From Actinomortierella ambigua (lineage: Eukaryota > Mortierellomycota > Mortierellomycetes > Mortierellales > Mortierellaceae): 64,000 nt of DNA. The stretch spans positions 20,398-84,397 of the forward strand of contig JAAAJB010000080.1 in NCBI GenBank assembly GCA_016098155.1, read 5' to 3'. Under the pieces are notes generated by a model. That model made no database searches. It worked only from the letters and a program-made list of their open reading frames with translations, and had not been told where the DNA came from. Below are positions 13,501-25,814 of this stretch, piece by piece (position 1 is the first letter of the stretch; each line of letters opens with the position of its first letter). The position numbers were made by a program, and so were the translations under genes.

Positions 13501-16142
13501 TTGTATATCGGTGTATTCGCCGTGGATTTTAAACTGCTGCCAAACTCAGGCTCAGGCGACTCTTGGGTCTCGCCTCAGTTCCAGATGACTCTCAAACACC
13601 ATATCGTTGAACCAGTCATGGCCGGTAAAAACATACACACACACACACACGCTAAACAGGTGGAATGGTATGAAAAACAGGTTTTTGTCATACAGAGGAT
13701 ATGACTAACACTACTCTGTCTCAAACGACTTAGATATCGGATGGGAATCCAGGGTCCACATTCGCCATGCCAACACCAATGGTGGATGGATTCATTCGAT
13801 GCGAGGCGAATACGCGCGTAGTGGCACTGTCGGTAAAGATCCCTCTTCTTTTTTTCTTTGTTTCTTTTCAGGAACACTATCGCTTGGAAACATGTTATCA
13901 CAGTGTCTAAACCATCACCCTACAACGATCACTTTAGATCAAGCAATCCAACTCGTCGAATGGGACGACGACCTGACCTGCTGGCAAGTCCTCCCATCAG
14001 ACCCCGTGGTCATCCGCAAACACGAGATTCACGAGCGCGAGCGTCGCCTTGGCTCGCCCGTGCTACCGGCCTTTGATCGACTTGTCTACCACGGCGACGA
14101 GATCCGATTGCGACACTGCTTCACCAAGGCAGTCATCGCCACCAACGAACTGGTTTCGATTGGCTCCAACAAGACCTTTATCAAGGAGGTCCGTGGCGTC
14201 GGCTGGTCCAAGGAGCCACTCGACGAGACCACCTGGCGCGTCGAACTCGTCTCGGACGGCGTCGTCCCGGGCTTGCCAGATTCTTCCAAGCTCAAGATGA
14301 GTCGTGGTGGTGGTGATGATGGCGAGGACAAGGGCGACGGACAAGAGGGCGTCATGCGCAATCAAGAAGCTGAGGATCAGGAGAAGCCTCGATCGGCCAT
14401 GCGAGATGTGACCCGACCGTGGCATGCGATCAAGGGATTCCGGTTGTGGAACGAGAAGCACCAGTGTTATCTTCAATCGCACAAGGTCTTCCGCTCGCTG
14501 TACTCGATGTACCAGGAGGTCGGATGCATCCAAGGTGGCCGCCAAAAGGCCAACACCATCTTTATCGTTGACCAGAATGTCAACAAGAAGTGTAAGCTGT
14601 CGTTTTTTTTTATTTTCATAGGATAATGATTGAGATCTGAGATGATTTTGTTGATATCTCTAACCCCCCATCCCCTTCCGCCATTCTCCCCCCTTTCACT
14701 ACCCAATAGTACCAAAGAACACACAGTCAATCTCGTACCAACCGTTGACGTTCTTCCAAAAGTTTATCGAGCTCAACAAGGTCATGTGGTGGACCCACCA
14801 CGATCTCAACGCACCCACGCCCACCTCGATGGACACGAGCCCCGACAACCGACGCCGGATCTTCGAGTCCCGTCCTTGGTCATGGCCACTCCTCCAGCGC
14901 GGTCTCAGCTACTACGCGTCCAGAGAAACCAACCACTACGTGTACCTGATCGGCAACCCTGTTCTCTGGTGGAGCACCTCCGCCGTGGCCCTGCTCTACA
15001 TGCTCTCCTGTCTCTGGAGCACCTTCCGATTCATCCAGGGCACACCCACCACACGGTCCGCCATGATCGAGCGTCGTGACCGGTTCGGTCTCACGCCCTT
15101 TTACGCGATCGCCTCCGGTACCTTTTACGGTGGCTGGGCGATCCACTTCTTCCCGTTCTTCCTCATCCAACGACAGCTCTATCTCCATCATTACCTCCCG
15201 GCCCTGTACTTCTCCATCCTGCTCCTCGTCACCCGTCTCGACCGCCTCTGGCAACGCTGGCCGCGCCATCTTCGGTTCTTGTCCGCTCTGGGCCTGGTCG
15301 CCGCCGTCGTGCTGTCCTGGTATGCGTTCTCACCATTGGCCTACGGCACCGATTTCGGCTCTCGCGCTCGTTGTGAACGCATCCGTGCCTTGGGCGGCTG
15401 GGATTTCATCTGTCAGCGCACGAGCCTGCCCTGGGCTCGACCACAGGGCCCGCGGATCGTGGTCGAGAAAAGAAGCGAGCATGCCCTGCATGAAAATGCC
15501 GATGCGGACAGTGAGAACGGTGGTGGTGGTGCGCATCCTCCCACTCCTCCTGAGGTCGAGTATGACGATGTAAAGGCGAATGCATTTATGCAAGGTATCG
15601 TGGATGACCCACGTGGCGCTGGTAGTGGTGAGCACGGTGGCGGTAATGGTGAGCAAGACCATGAGCATCATCATCAAGGCCCCTTTGAAGAGTCGGATCG
15701 CCAACATTACGATCACGAACATTTCAAACACCCACCACCCTCATCGTCGGACGGCTCCAACAACAACGACAACAACAATATCAAGGAAAGCAACCCCCCG
15801 AGTTCATGCGAGAAGCTCAACGCCGAGCATGCAAAGCTCGAGCGGGAGAAGATCCATCTTCTCCAACACCTTCAAAAGCTCAATGATGAGAGTGTGCGCC
15901 TCGACCAAGAGCAGCAACTCCAGCAAGAAAAGGCCAACACGGGCAATGCCGATGCCGCAGGAGCCGTCGTCGTTGCTGCCGTCCGTCGGGAAGACATTCG
16001 GCTGCAGATCCTGAACCTCAAAGCCCAACAGGACCTCAACCTCCGTCGGTCCGAAGAACTCGCGCGTCGCATTCAGGAGAATGAACAACAGAAATGCCGT
16101 CAACAAGAGGCGGATCTGGGTCAGCAGGGCCTTGGCCAAGAA

Positions 16143-16188
<46 letters not shown>

Positions 16189-16595
16189 AACAACAACAGC
16201 AAAAACAGCAACAACAGCAACAACAAGAACAGCAACAACAACAACAAGAACAGCGTGAGCGTGAGGAACGTGAGCGTCAGGAACGCGAACAGCAGCAGCA
16301 GCAGCAGCGCGAACAACTTGAACGGGAAGAACGCGAGCGTCAGGACCGTGAGAAGCGAGAGAACGAGCAGCGCGAGCGTGAAGAACGAGAACGCCAGGAG
16401 CGTGAGAACCAACAACGCGAGCAGCGTGAACGCGAGGAGCGAGAGCGCCAAGAACGAGAGAAGCAGCAGCAACAACAGCAACAACAACAACAACAGCAAG
16501 AACAACAACAACAGCAGCAAAACGCTCCAGAGTTGACACGTGAGCAACTGGAGGAGCAGATCCGACAACTACAGGCCAAACTCGAAGGTCGATAG
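10584..16595 (+). CDS. Protein O-mannosyltransferase (PMT family, PMT4/POMT1-like) with long disordered N- and C-terminal extensions
   Basis: Transfers mannose from dolichyl-phosphate-mannose to Ser/Thr of secretory proteins in the ER membrane. Eight exons (10584–12037, 12406–12555, 12730–12878, 13070–13338, 13441–13624, 13734–13832, 13872–14591, 14710–16595) give 1636 residues. Residues 1–460 are low-complexity (Gln, Ser, Thr, His) with an acidic stretch before the first membrane helix. The catalytic DE pair is at about 487–488 in VFDEQHFGGF, followed by DVHPPLGKM, ENALITQSR and ILLDAPMM. Exon 7 covers the MIR region (DQAIQLVEWDDDLTCWQ; TKAVIATNELVSIG; FRLWNEKHQCYLQSHK). Further membrane helices end near residue 1245. 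The remaining 390 residues are acidic, then coiled-coil, then poly-Gln and Arg/Glu repeats. RLFCAMCGVGLVP and ENALITQSR recall PMT4/POMT1, but subfamily assignment is an inference. PMTs are usually about 750–900 residues, so this one is roughly double. Confidence 0.9.
16144..16518 (+). repeat. Coding CAG/CAA poly-Gln and Arg/Glu-repeat tract
   Basis: A mixed CAA/CAG run (about 16144–16255), then imperfect repeats of Gln-Arg-Glu-Arg-Glu-Glu type codons, then another Gln run. It lies within the last exon of the O-mannosyltransferase and keeps frame with it to the stop at 16595. The mixed codons suggest selection for glutamine rather than pure triplet slippage. Confidence 0.9.
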
Positions 16596-17010
16596 ACACA
16601 TATCTTTCTCTTTTTTATCATTTACCGATACTACGCCACAGATGACAAGGGTCCATTTGTGACACCTGTCAACCCCCTCCCCTTTTTTTTTCTGATCAAC
16701 AGCATGCATGGTATTATCAACATGCCACTCTTAGACATAATCTTGGCAGGAAAAGGGCTGCTTATTTTATATTGTGAACGTTTTAAAGAGTGTTAATATA
16801 GGGAGGAAGACATGGGGAAGGGAAGAGGAGGGGGGGGGAGATATATATGAGGAACAATTACAGCTAATGGAGGGTTGGTGGGAGCGAAGAGTTGACAGCA
16901 AGTTAGAGGAAGTATAAAAAATGGCGGTCGAAATGCAAATCAATGTATTTTTTTTGAAGAGCTAATGGTGGAAAGGTAGCGGGAGGGGGAAAAGCTCGCT
17001 TTTTTTGTTT
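16596..17010. other. Convergent intergenic spacer
   Basis: 415 bases between the stop codons of the + strand O-mannosyltransferase and the − strand surface protein. It should hold both 3' UTRs. It is AT-rich in places (16760–16800, 16905–16960) with no coding signal. Confidence 0.7.
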
Positions 17011-18156
17011 TTACACGTATCCACCACTGACAACCGACTCGGGGCCCTTGGGATTCCGGTACTGCTGCGGGCCATGTGGATCATAGTAATCGTGGTGTGG
17101 AGGATGTGAAGGGTGCTGAGGGTGCTGAGGATGCTGTGGTGGGTACGGGTGCTGGTTGTAAGGATCGTAGTAGTTGGGATCGTAGCCAGGGTGATGGTTA
17201 TCGTAACCATCGTAGCCATCATAGCCATCGTAGTGCTTGTGTGGGCCCGTGTAGGCAATCGGAGGCATCTGGTGCTGGTCTGCATAGGGGCGCGACTCAA
17301 AGGGCTCGGGGCGACCCTGCATAGGCATACGCGATGCGGCCACCGAGGGCTCTACAGCACCAATCACACTACCACCGCTACCACCACCACCACCACCACC
17401 ACCACCGCTCAAGGACGATGTATGGCCAGGTTTCTCCCATTGATCGTCCAGGTTGGTGAATCCTGACAGAGGTGGAGGGTTAAGCTCAAGGGGCTGGTGA
17501 CGACGATGACGACGACGCTTCATCATGGCCATTGCAACCAATCCACCCACGATGGCCACACCAATGATGCCGACCGAGATGCCAATCGCCGTAGTGTTGG
17601 GTCCACTACTTTCCGAGCTGCCATCGCCCGACTTGTCCGTGCTGGGTGAAGGAATGTTGGCGCCGCCAGTGCTTGACGAGCCACCATCGCTTGTCTTGCT
17701 ACCACCATTGCCGCCGTTACCGCCATTGGTGGGTGGAGGGGTCGAGGGGTTGGTTGTGCTGCCAGTCTTTGTCTCTGTGCCTTCCACGACAGGGCCGTCG
17801 TAGGGTGCATCGTAAGCGGCGGCAGTGATGCCCCACTTGCTGACGCACTGAGTGCGGTGAGCATTGGGAGGCGGCATGTTGATCTGGTGGCCATTGGCCT
17901 TTTCACAACGGCCGCACGTCCACAGCATCGCTTGCATGACTGCTGTACACTGGCACTTGGCCAGGTTCTCCTGCAAGTCATAGTTGCCGTTAATCTCCAC
18001 CTGGGCGGGCGTTAATGTTCCTCCGCATGGCACCATGGCCTGCGCAAATGTCTGACAGTCGGGGCAGAAGCCTGGCTGCAGCGCACCTTGCACTGCCGAC
18101 AGCACGCTGAGCAGGGCTGTGGTGCCCAGCGCCGTCAATGAAAGTAGAGAGCGCAT
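17011..18156 (-). CDS. Single-pass, Cys-rich, sensor-like surface protein
   Basis: An intronless frame of 381 residues; the family is not recognised. A signal peptide covers about residues 1–24 (MRSLLSLTAL…AVQGA). The ectodomain has eight cysteines (31, 34, 44, 68, 70, 81, 84, 104), including CxxC, CxC and CGRC motifs. A Gly/Ser/Thr/Pro-rich linker (about 125–188) offers many O-mannosylation sites. One membrane helix (about 189–211) is followed by a basic stop-transfer MKRRRHRRH. The cytoplasmic tail is poly-Gly, then YDGYDGYDGYD, then Pro/His/Tyr repeats (QHPQHPQHP). This layout is that of fungal wall-stress sensors (Wsc/Mid2 style), but the Cys pattern is not a clear WSC domain, so a sensor role is only an inference. 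It lies tail-to-tail with an O-mannosyltransferase. Confidence 0.8.
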   Translation of the reverse strand: MRSLLSLTALGTTALLSVLSAVQGALQPGFCPDCQTFAQAMVPCGGTLTPAQVEINGNYDLQENLAKCQCTAVMQAMLWTCGRCEKANGHQINMPPPNAHRTQCVSKWGITAAAYDAPYDGPVVEGTETKTGSTTNPSTPPPTNGGNGGNGGSKTSDGGSSSTGGANIPSPSTDKSGDGSSESSGPNTTAIGISVGIIGVAIVGGLVAMAMMKRRRHRRHQPLELNPPPLSGFTNLDDQWEKPGHTSSLSGGGGGGGGGSGGSVIGAVEPSVAASRMPMQGRPEPFESRPYADQHQMPPIAYTGPHKHYDGYDGYDGYDNHHPGYDPNYYDPYNQHPYPPQHPQHPQHPSHPPHHDYYDPHGPQQYRNPKGPESVVSGGYV

Positions 18157-21100
18157 GTTTTAAAGTAGCTGTTGTTGTAGGACGAAAGGGGAAGAGGGTA
18201 GAATTCAAGTTTGTCGTAGAACAGGGGTGTTTTTTTTGGGTTACACAGTCGTAGGGGGGAGAGGCAGGGGCAAGAGTGCTCTCAACACAAATTGGCTGGG
18301 CGCGTTTCGTTCGACTAGCGAAAATTAATGTTGGTCAGGGGCGCGGGTGGGGGCGTGGCGGAATAGTTGGAGGGGAAGGGTTCAAACAAGAACGGGCGAA
18401 ATGGTCCAACAAATGGAATGACCAATGCGCATGTGCCAACTGAATCTTGAATTCGGCGGGAAAGGTAAAGTGAAAGAGAGTGAAAAAAGGCGAGGGAGTG
18501 TGGCAGGAGTATGAATGAAAACGTCAGCGATACACCCACCGATCAGAGAAAGTGCACGCCACAGAGCACAGTTGGAGAGAGCAATACAGGCACACATGCA
18601 TCGAGTGACAGATAGTGAGGGAGGAAGAGGCGGCGGAGGAGGAGGAGGAGGCGGAGAGAGGAGAGAGGAGAGTCAGCCCAAGGCAGAGACGCGTCGACAG
18701 AAAAAGAACGGTCAAGGGGGCAAGGCAGATGAGGGATAGAGTGAGAAATAAAAATGAGTGTGAGAGAGAGTGAGAGAGGAGGAACCCGCGTTGTCGAAAG
18801 GGTTCAGGTCAGGCCAGGCCAGGCCAAAAGTCGGTCAGTCACCCACAAGACCCCATCGCAATGAGACGTCGTTGTAGAGAGAGAGAAACAGACAAAAATG
18901 GGTGGGAACCAGGGCATTGAGCAAATGACACAACGAAAGGTAGGAGCGAAGAGAGAAAGACAAAAAAAAAGGAGGTAAAGGGTTCGAGAGCAGAGCAAAG
19001 GGGGCAAGGAGAGGAAGAGAATCAAGTTCGGTCGGTGGGGATAAATAATAATGAGTGACCAGGAAGGGAGGAGAGTCAGATCACACGGAGCCAGGAGAGC
19101 GAAGCGGGGGCGAGCAAGAGCCGCAAGAGGAAGAGAAGAGAGAGAAGTTAAAAGAATAGGATGGTTAGCTCGCTTGTTTTTCTTTGTTCTCTCTTTCGAC
19201 GTTTGGAGGAAAACGGAGACGAAGGTAGTGTAAAAGTGTAGTAGTGGAGGTTGGGGAAGGCAGGTCTGCGGTGCCTGCCAGACACAATTGTATCCCAGGG
19301 GAAGTTGATCCATGGCGACACACTTTTTTTAACCCCTGTTTCAGTCCTGTGGATGGTTAGATGGATGGTTGGTTGGGTTTGTTGGTTCAGTGAAATGATG
19401 GTTGGTCGGTGGTAGGTGAGCTATTTTGTTTCGCCGCTAAGGAGGGGGAGGGGAGGGAGGGAGGAGGGATTCAACAACCCGCCACCCATCCCCCCCTCCC
19501 TCTTCCAACCCCAACCATCTGTTGCTCTTTTTCTGGTATCCTACACAGTTGGCTGCAGAGCTACAAGATCCATACTAGGTTTTGTTTGCACTAGTGGCAA
19601 TTTAATCAACTAATTTAGCCTTGGTGCCCAGGGTGAAGTGAATGATGCATGGTTGGGTGAGCTTGTCCAATATCTCCAACCGCCTCCTCAATGTGGCTAC
19701 GCACTTCCCCGAATTCCAATACGGCGAGATCCGTGGACTTGAAATGTTGCAGGGTGTGTGTGTGTGTGTGTGTTTGCGAGTGTTTGTTATGTCCATCCCT
19801 TCAGTAGATAAAATTGAAAGGTAGAGGTAGAACAGAAAAAAAAAAGAGGGTGACACGAAAGGGGCCGAGGAGAGGTTGAGACGGACAGTTTTTGTGACCA
19901 TACAAGGGCCACCGAGGAAGCAAGAGGAGGAATGGAAATGGTGTAAGAGACCCCTTCACTCTTCACTGGCATTACCTGGAGTGTCTTCTCATGCACACCC
20001 TCTCAAGGTCCAAGAAGAGGTGTTGCGAGGTAGTAACAATAGCGTCAGAGGACTTTTTGTGTTGGATGCCACCTAATGGATGCGATGGGATAAGAAAAAA
20101 AAATATGGTTCCAAGGAGCCGTAGAATCCAAATTAAGAGGTGGTCCAAGGGAGGAGTTTTGACTGTCGCGAAGAGAAGAGAGTGATGGGAGGAGAGGCAG
20201 GAAGCGAGGTAGAAGGAGAAAAAAGTCTGAGTGTTCAGTTGTGTGCTGTCGTGTTGACTGTCCAGAAGGCGGAGAATAGTGACGAGCTAATGGAAGTAGA
20301 AGGGGGAAATAAAAAAAGGCTTTCTTTGCAAGTGGACGAGCAGACAGTCTTTGACAGTGTTATCCAAAGACTGCTTGAAGAAGAAAGATGGAAGGAGGCT
20401 GGTGAAGCAGTGGGGAGGGGATGCAGGTGTTGGGAAGGTGGTTTCGCTATCCAGGTAACTGAGGGATAAGCCGATGAGGTAAGTGGAAGAGCAGGGTCTT
20501 GATGAAAAAAAAGGGCGTGAGGAGGAGAAGAGGCAGTGGTAGTGGTGGTGATGGCGGGTGATGATGGTGAGTGATGGTACCTGAATCAAACAAAGGAGGG
20601 GGTGAGGTAGGGATTTGGGAAGGGGGGGGAGGGAGGAGGTCGAGTAAGGGAGGGGATGAAGACCACCGAGGGCAATGGAGGATGGAAGTGGACGGTCTAA
20701 AAGAGAGTGTAGAGAACAAGAAGAGAGGAGAGGAGAAGAAAAAGAAGAAGAAAAGAAAAGAGAGGGAAAGAGTGAGAGACAATAGGCCGTCAAAGCGAGT
20801 AAAATCCAGCGGAGACAAACAGTGTGCGAGAGGGCTTTTCGTCCTTTCCGTTGTGAAATAGTTTACCTCTGCTTGTGTACATGATGAATTATGTTTTGCG
20901 ATCCAAAATTATCACTTGCGCGTGTGCATCATCGCCCAAGTGTTTCTGTCCTTTTGAATGTCTGAGTCTCAATCTCATTCCACTTTAGAGTTCTGGGGGG
21001 GGGGATAAGGGAGGAGAGGGAGGGAAGGCGTCTGTTGCCTGTCCTGCCTGCCCTGCCAAAACCGCACTTTTCCCCTCAACAGAAGCAGCAGCAGCCAGCA

Positions 21101-23224
21101 ACCAGCCCGTGATTATGTGTTTCCTCCTTTCTTTCCTCTCTTCGCTCATCCTCTATTCTTCCCTCGCCTCCGTTCCCTTTTCTCGCTCCTTCGCTCGTTC
21201 CGCCCCTTGTTCCCGTGTTTTTGGGCCTTACTCATTCTGTCCTTCCACTCTAGAGTTATTGCTGTCTCCCGCCTTCTTCCTTTCACGCCTCTACCGAAAA
21301 TACAGCGCTAGTTGTGGAGGGGTCATGCCCCTCTGGGCTGACTGATTGGCTTGACAAATGGCTATATAGTGTCAACGATGTATGAATTCGTCTCTCATTT
21401 GTGTACTGTACGTAGTAGAGTGGACCCCGGTGACCAGCTCCCTCTGAGGTCAACGCGGTATTTACCGAGAACCCCATCCGAGAGTTGCCCAGAATCACAG
21501 ATCGGCTGTAGGAAAGGGGGACGAGTTTAGTTCCATCGGCCAATCTGTCGACACTGTCCTCATATAAAGGCGGGTTGGTCTGTTGTCTACTACTAGCTAC
21601 AAGTAGACTATTATCTTACCCTGCATGTCAGGTCAATCTTTTTTAGTCTTGGACCTGATCCTGCAAGTTTGTGTGCCCAGGGGTAAAAAAAAAACCAAAC
21701 AATTAAGCACTAACCGTAAAACGCGGTTAATGAGATGGTACGATTGGCTCGCAGCACAGTGTCTCATCCTTGTGGAAACTTGCAACCACAAGATGGGGTT
21801 CTACTCGCGGGGAATCACATTCCTGTCAGCCTTTTTCAACAAACATGCAAGAAAGTCGAGGGAGGGCCAACGTCCATGCTCACGCATTCTCACATACATA
21901 CAGAGTCTTTCTCCCTCTCTCTCACACACACACATACTACCACATTACAGCATGTTGTTTCGCTTCGTTTGCTTGTTCATATACATTGGCTCCTACCAGA
22001 CGCAGCATGCTCTTTCAATGAAAAATACCAAAAACCCAACGTACAGTCAACATTGTTTCTCCACTCCTATTGTTGGTTCGGTACCATTGCGTGGCTCATT
22101 TTGGCTTGAGCTCGAGCTATTCTTATGCCCCTCTCGTATCTCTTCACCTTCATTCGGGCGTAGCTCCTCCTTGTCCCACCCTCCCTTTTTTTTCCTCTCT
22201 TCATCTCTCTCCCCCATGTTGTATTACAGCAAACCTGACCGCAGAGTTTCATTGGAAGCTCCATAGACGTTTCCAAGCGTTCTCTGACACAACCAGCGCC
22301 GCTTGGGTTAACAGGGCGAGAAAACTACCCTCCCAGAGAGTAGCGCCGGACTTCGCATACCAGCACTTCTTTTAATTGAACGGCTCTTTCCTTCTATTTC
22401 ATACCCTTGTTCCATTTCGACACTGGCAAAAAAGACTGTGTAGCTATGACCTGGCTCCAAAAAAGCATCCAAGGGCTGAGAGCACCGCCTCCTTTTCTTC
22501 TTTTCTTCTTTTGCAACAGTGAAAAACGTCCTTGGCTCTCCTTCTCTCTATCTTCTGCCATGGGCGGGGGCGGAGATATCTCGTCAAGGTATATTGCCCT
22601 TTCTTTTTCTTTTCTTTTCGGCCAGCTGCTCGGTGGGCTCTCATCCCAAAATCTTTTGATTCATAGGCTCCCCTCGTCTATGTATATTTCGTCGCCCCCC
22701 TCTTCATCGTCCCCCCCCTTTCCCCCAAAAACAATGCAGGTCGGCTGGACAAACATACATCTATGCTCCTGGTCCTCCGGGAGCTTTTCTCTCTTGTTGG
22801 AATGCTTTTTGAAGTCGTTCGCTCTTTGAGCATTTTTCTTTTTTTCTGTTTTGGTCAGTTGCTCATTTTCTTAAAAAAAAAAAAAAAAAAAAAAAATATC
22901 CAGCTTCCAGAGCTCTCGGAAGAATTATTGGTTGAGTTTGGACCGATAGGTGGGGCACGTTATTCCAAGTTGGTTAGGCTTCCAAGGGAGAGTACCAGCA
23001 AGAGCACTTGTTAATGTCCAACTGTGAACACTTTAATCGATTGAGCAATGGCAGAGAAAAGTCGAGCGTATTTCTCCGAGAGGAACGAAAGGGTGCATGT
23101 GTGTGTGTGTGTGTAAAAAAACGTCAGGTATAAAAACAGGGTCAGTCCTCTATCTCTCTCGCGTGGGCTTGACTTTTTTGACCTGGGGTATTGTAGTAAA
23201 AGCCTTTTTTTTTTTTTTTTTTTT
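18157..23224. other. Gene-poor intergenic region (5 kb)
   Basis: No supported gene. The left third (18500–18780, 18950–19160) is GA-rich on the + strand and probably forms the promoter and leader of the surface protein. The middle holds GT and GA microsatellites (for example a GT run near 19757–19772). Another purine block lies at 20600–20780. A near-pure poly-A tract lies at 22873–22895. The short frames in between are compositional and show no family resemblance. Confidence 0.55.
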
Positions 23225-25814
23225 TTACAGCTTGGCATTAAAGTCAGCCTGCTTGATAAACTGCGCGATGGAATGCGCAATCGAGTACGTGGTCAGCATG
23301 GGGTTGACGCCCGAGGCCGTCGGGAACGTCGATGCATCGGCCACGTACAAGTTCTTGACCTCCCAAGTCTCACCGGTTGGCTTCAGCGCGCCCTTCTTTG
23401 GCGACGCGCCAAGACGACAAGTGCCCATCTGATGGGCTGTGCCAATGACAGTCGACCCAGCCTTGACAGACACCCGACGGACCTGGTCCAGATACTTGCG
23501 GAACGCTGGGTCGGCCACTCCCAACGTCTGGTTGACCACAAACGGCTCCAACTCACGCTGCGTCGTCCACACCCGCTGCGCGCCGGCCGCGACCAGGATC
23601 TGCAAAGCCCGGCCCATACCATCCTCCAACGACAGCACATCATGCTTCGAGACCGTGTAATGGATCCGGGGCTGGCCATCCTCGCCGAGCTCGATCGACC
23701 CTCCGTCGCGGTCACGCGACAGGACAATCAGCGGCATGATATGGTTCAGCTCCAGCATCGCGGTCTTGTGTTGCGCTGCCGACTTCCAGCGAATAAAGGC
23801 GCCATTGAGACCCGGGTGATGCGAGGGCACCTCAATCTTGGACCCATAGCCATGTCCGTCCGTGTTCTCGGCCACGGTCGAGAGGGCCGTCATGATCGAC
23901 CCCTTGTAACAGTCCAGACGCTCGTCAAATTTACCAAAGACATAGTTGACTGGATGCAGGAACAGGTTCTGGCCAATAAACTTGTTCTTCAGTCCCGATC
24001 GCTTCAGCACCGCAGGTGTGTGGATCGCACCGGCCGAGACAACCACCTTTTGGGCCTTGACCACCACGCGGCGCCCCTTCTGCCGGCCCTCCACGCCAAT
24101 GGCCTTGCCCTTGGAGACCAAGACGCGATCGACATGGGTGTCGTGCATGAAGATGGCGCCGTGCTCCTGGGCGTCGCGCAAGAAGGTCATCATGGTACCT
24201 TGCTTCTCGCCATAGCGACATCCGAAACCGCACCAGCCGCATGAGTGCTGATGACCGCCCGTGTTCTGAGGGATGTTCTTGTATGGGAAGCCCAACTTGC
24301 GGCATCCTTCAATCAGGAGCGTGTTGGCCTTGTTGTGCTGGAGGTACTGGTCCGAGATCTTGAGTCGATCCGAGATGGCGTCAATCGACTTTTGGTAGGT
24401 CGGTGTCGCAAAGTAATCAAGGCCCATCTTGGCCCACTCCTCACGAACAAAATGAGGGAGCTATTTTTTTTTTCAATTTGAAAGAGAGGTTGTGAGTTAA
24501 TCTGCTCAAAATGGTCCATGGGCACCTGTTGTGGATGACACTCTTATGCAATCGTATATCGGTTCGGAGGGTTTGAAGAGGGTACCTGAAGAGAAGCGCA
24601 CCAGTTGACAGTCGTTCCACCACCCCACGTCGATCCCGCAAGAACAGTCATCGCGCCATCCGCTGTTGACAGCGTTCCACCTGTAGAAAGAATAAAGGCA
24701 CGCTTGTTAATGGCTTGGACATGAAAGACGAGTGTCTGTGCTCGCCTTCCTGCGATTTCTTGTGTCCTTCCCCTCACGTGAAATGTAGGTCCTTCACCCC
24801 AAAGATTGCGTAGGCGTGTTTCTTTAGGATGCAGGTACCAAAATAAAATGGAACAGTCTTCTCTGCACATGATTTTTTATACCCCCACAACAATCCTCCC
24901 ACCCACTCCCTCCTCCTCCCACACACACACACACACCACCACCTCACCTCACTTACCATTCTCATATAGTTTGGTCAAGCCATCGTGCTGCGTCAGGGTC
25001 AGTTCGCGATGGGGGTAATGGTGACCCTTCTCGATCACCAACACCTTCTTGCCAGCCTTGGCCAGTTCGGCCGCGACGACACCACCGCCGGCGCCCGAGC
25101 CGACAATGACAACATCGACGGTGATCTCCAATCCTTGCTCGGGTACCTCCACAAAGTCATAGTGGGGCAAGTTGGCGGCCGTGAAGCGTTCCGAGTGCAT
25201 CTCGGGGTCTGGGCCGGGGTACTCCATGGCATTGAAGACAGCGTCCAAGGGCTGGGTGTAGAACGAGATGGCTGAAATGGACATCATCGCACGCGAAAAG
25301 ACGCGCAGCTTGGTGATCATCGAGTTGGACCAGCCATAGACAATCTTGGCGCGCTCCGCTCGAGGCAGCTCTGCAAACTCGGCGTACGTGCCTGCCAGGG
25401 CCAGCGTACCGACTCTATTGAGTAGATAACAGGTTGATTGGGAAAACAGTAACAACAACAAACGGTTAAGTGGGATGAAAAAACGTCGCTGTTCGACTCG
25501 TTCTCTTTAGACGGGTATGAAGGGCCCAGCAAGCTTTGCTCACTTTACTTGGAAGTAAGAACCTTGAAGACTGTGCCAAGTTCCTCGAATTTCTCTGGAG
25601 GCAGAGAGTGGATCTTGGCCATGATAACGTCGACAACATTCTGGTTGACGACACCAGCCTTGCCAAAGGCACGGAGAGCCTCCTCGTTCGTGCCATTGGA
25701 GTTGATCCTAACAAACTCTTCAAGCTCCTGACCGGTCAGCTCCGGGATGAATGTATCGACAAGGGCGATAATGACCTTCACTTGGTCATCAGTGAGCTGG
25801 GGCGGGGCCGACAT
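23225..25814 (-). CDS. Long-chain fatty alcohol oxidase (GMC oxidoreductase family)
   Basis: An FAD enzyme that oxidises long-chain fatty alcohols to aldehydes, feeding omega-oxidation or hydrocarbon use. Four exons (25814–25549, 25414–24957, 24680–24586, 24460–23225) give 684 residues, close to the usual size of this family. The N-terminal part (MSAPPQLTDDQVKVI…) matches the helical leader of fatty alcohol oxidases. The FAD-binding Rossmann motif VDVVIVGSGAGGG lies at about 188–200. The GMC signature AGSTWGGGTTVNW is in exon 3. HSCGWCGFGCRYGEKQG and the C-terminal GTAHQMGTCRLG and DASTFPTASGVNPM supply the expected His and Asn of the active site. No peroxisomal SKL is present; the protein ends NAKL. 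It is divergent from COX12, with 1.3 kb between the two start codons. Confidence 0.93.

Noticed and set aside
15804..16568. Long Leu-rich minus-strand open frame
   Set aside because: It is the antisense of the poly-Gln/Glu tail of the O-mannosyltransferase; CAG/CAA read backwards gives Leu codons.
23273..24244. 323-residue plus-strand open frame
   Set aside because: It lies antisense to the last exon of the alcohol oxidase, whose conserved GMC motifs are on the minus strand.
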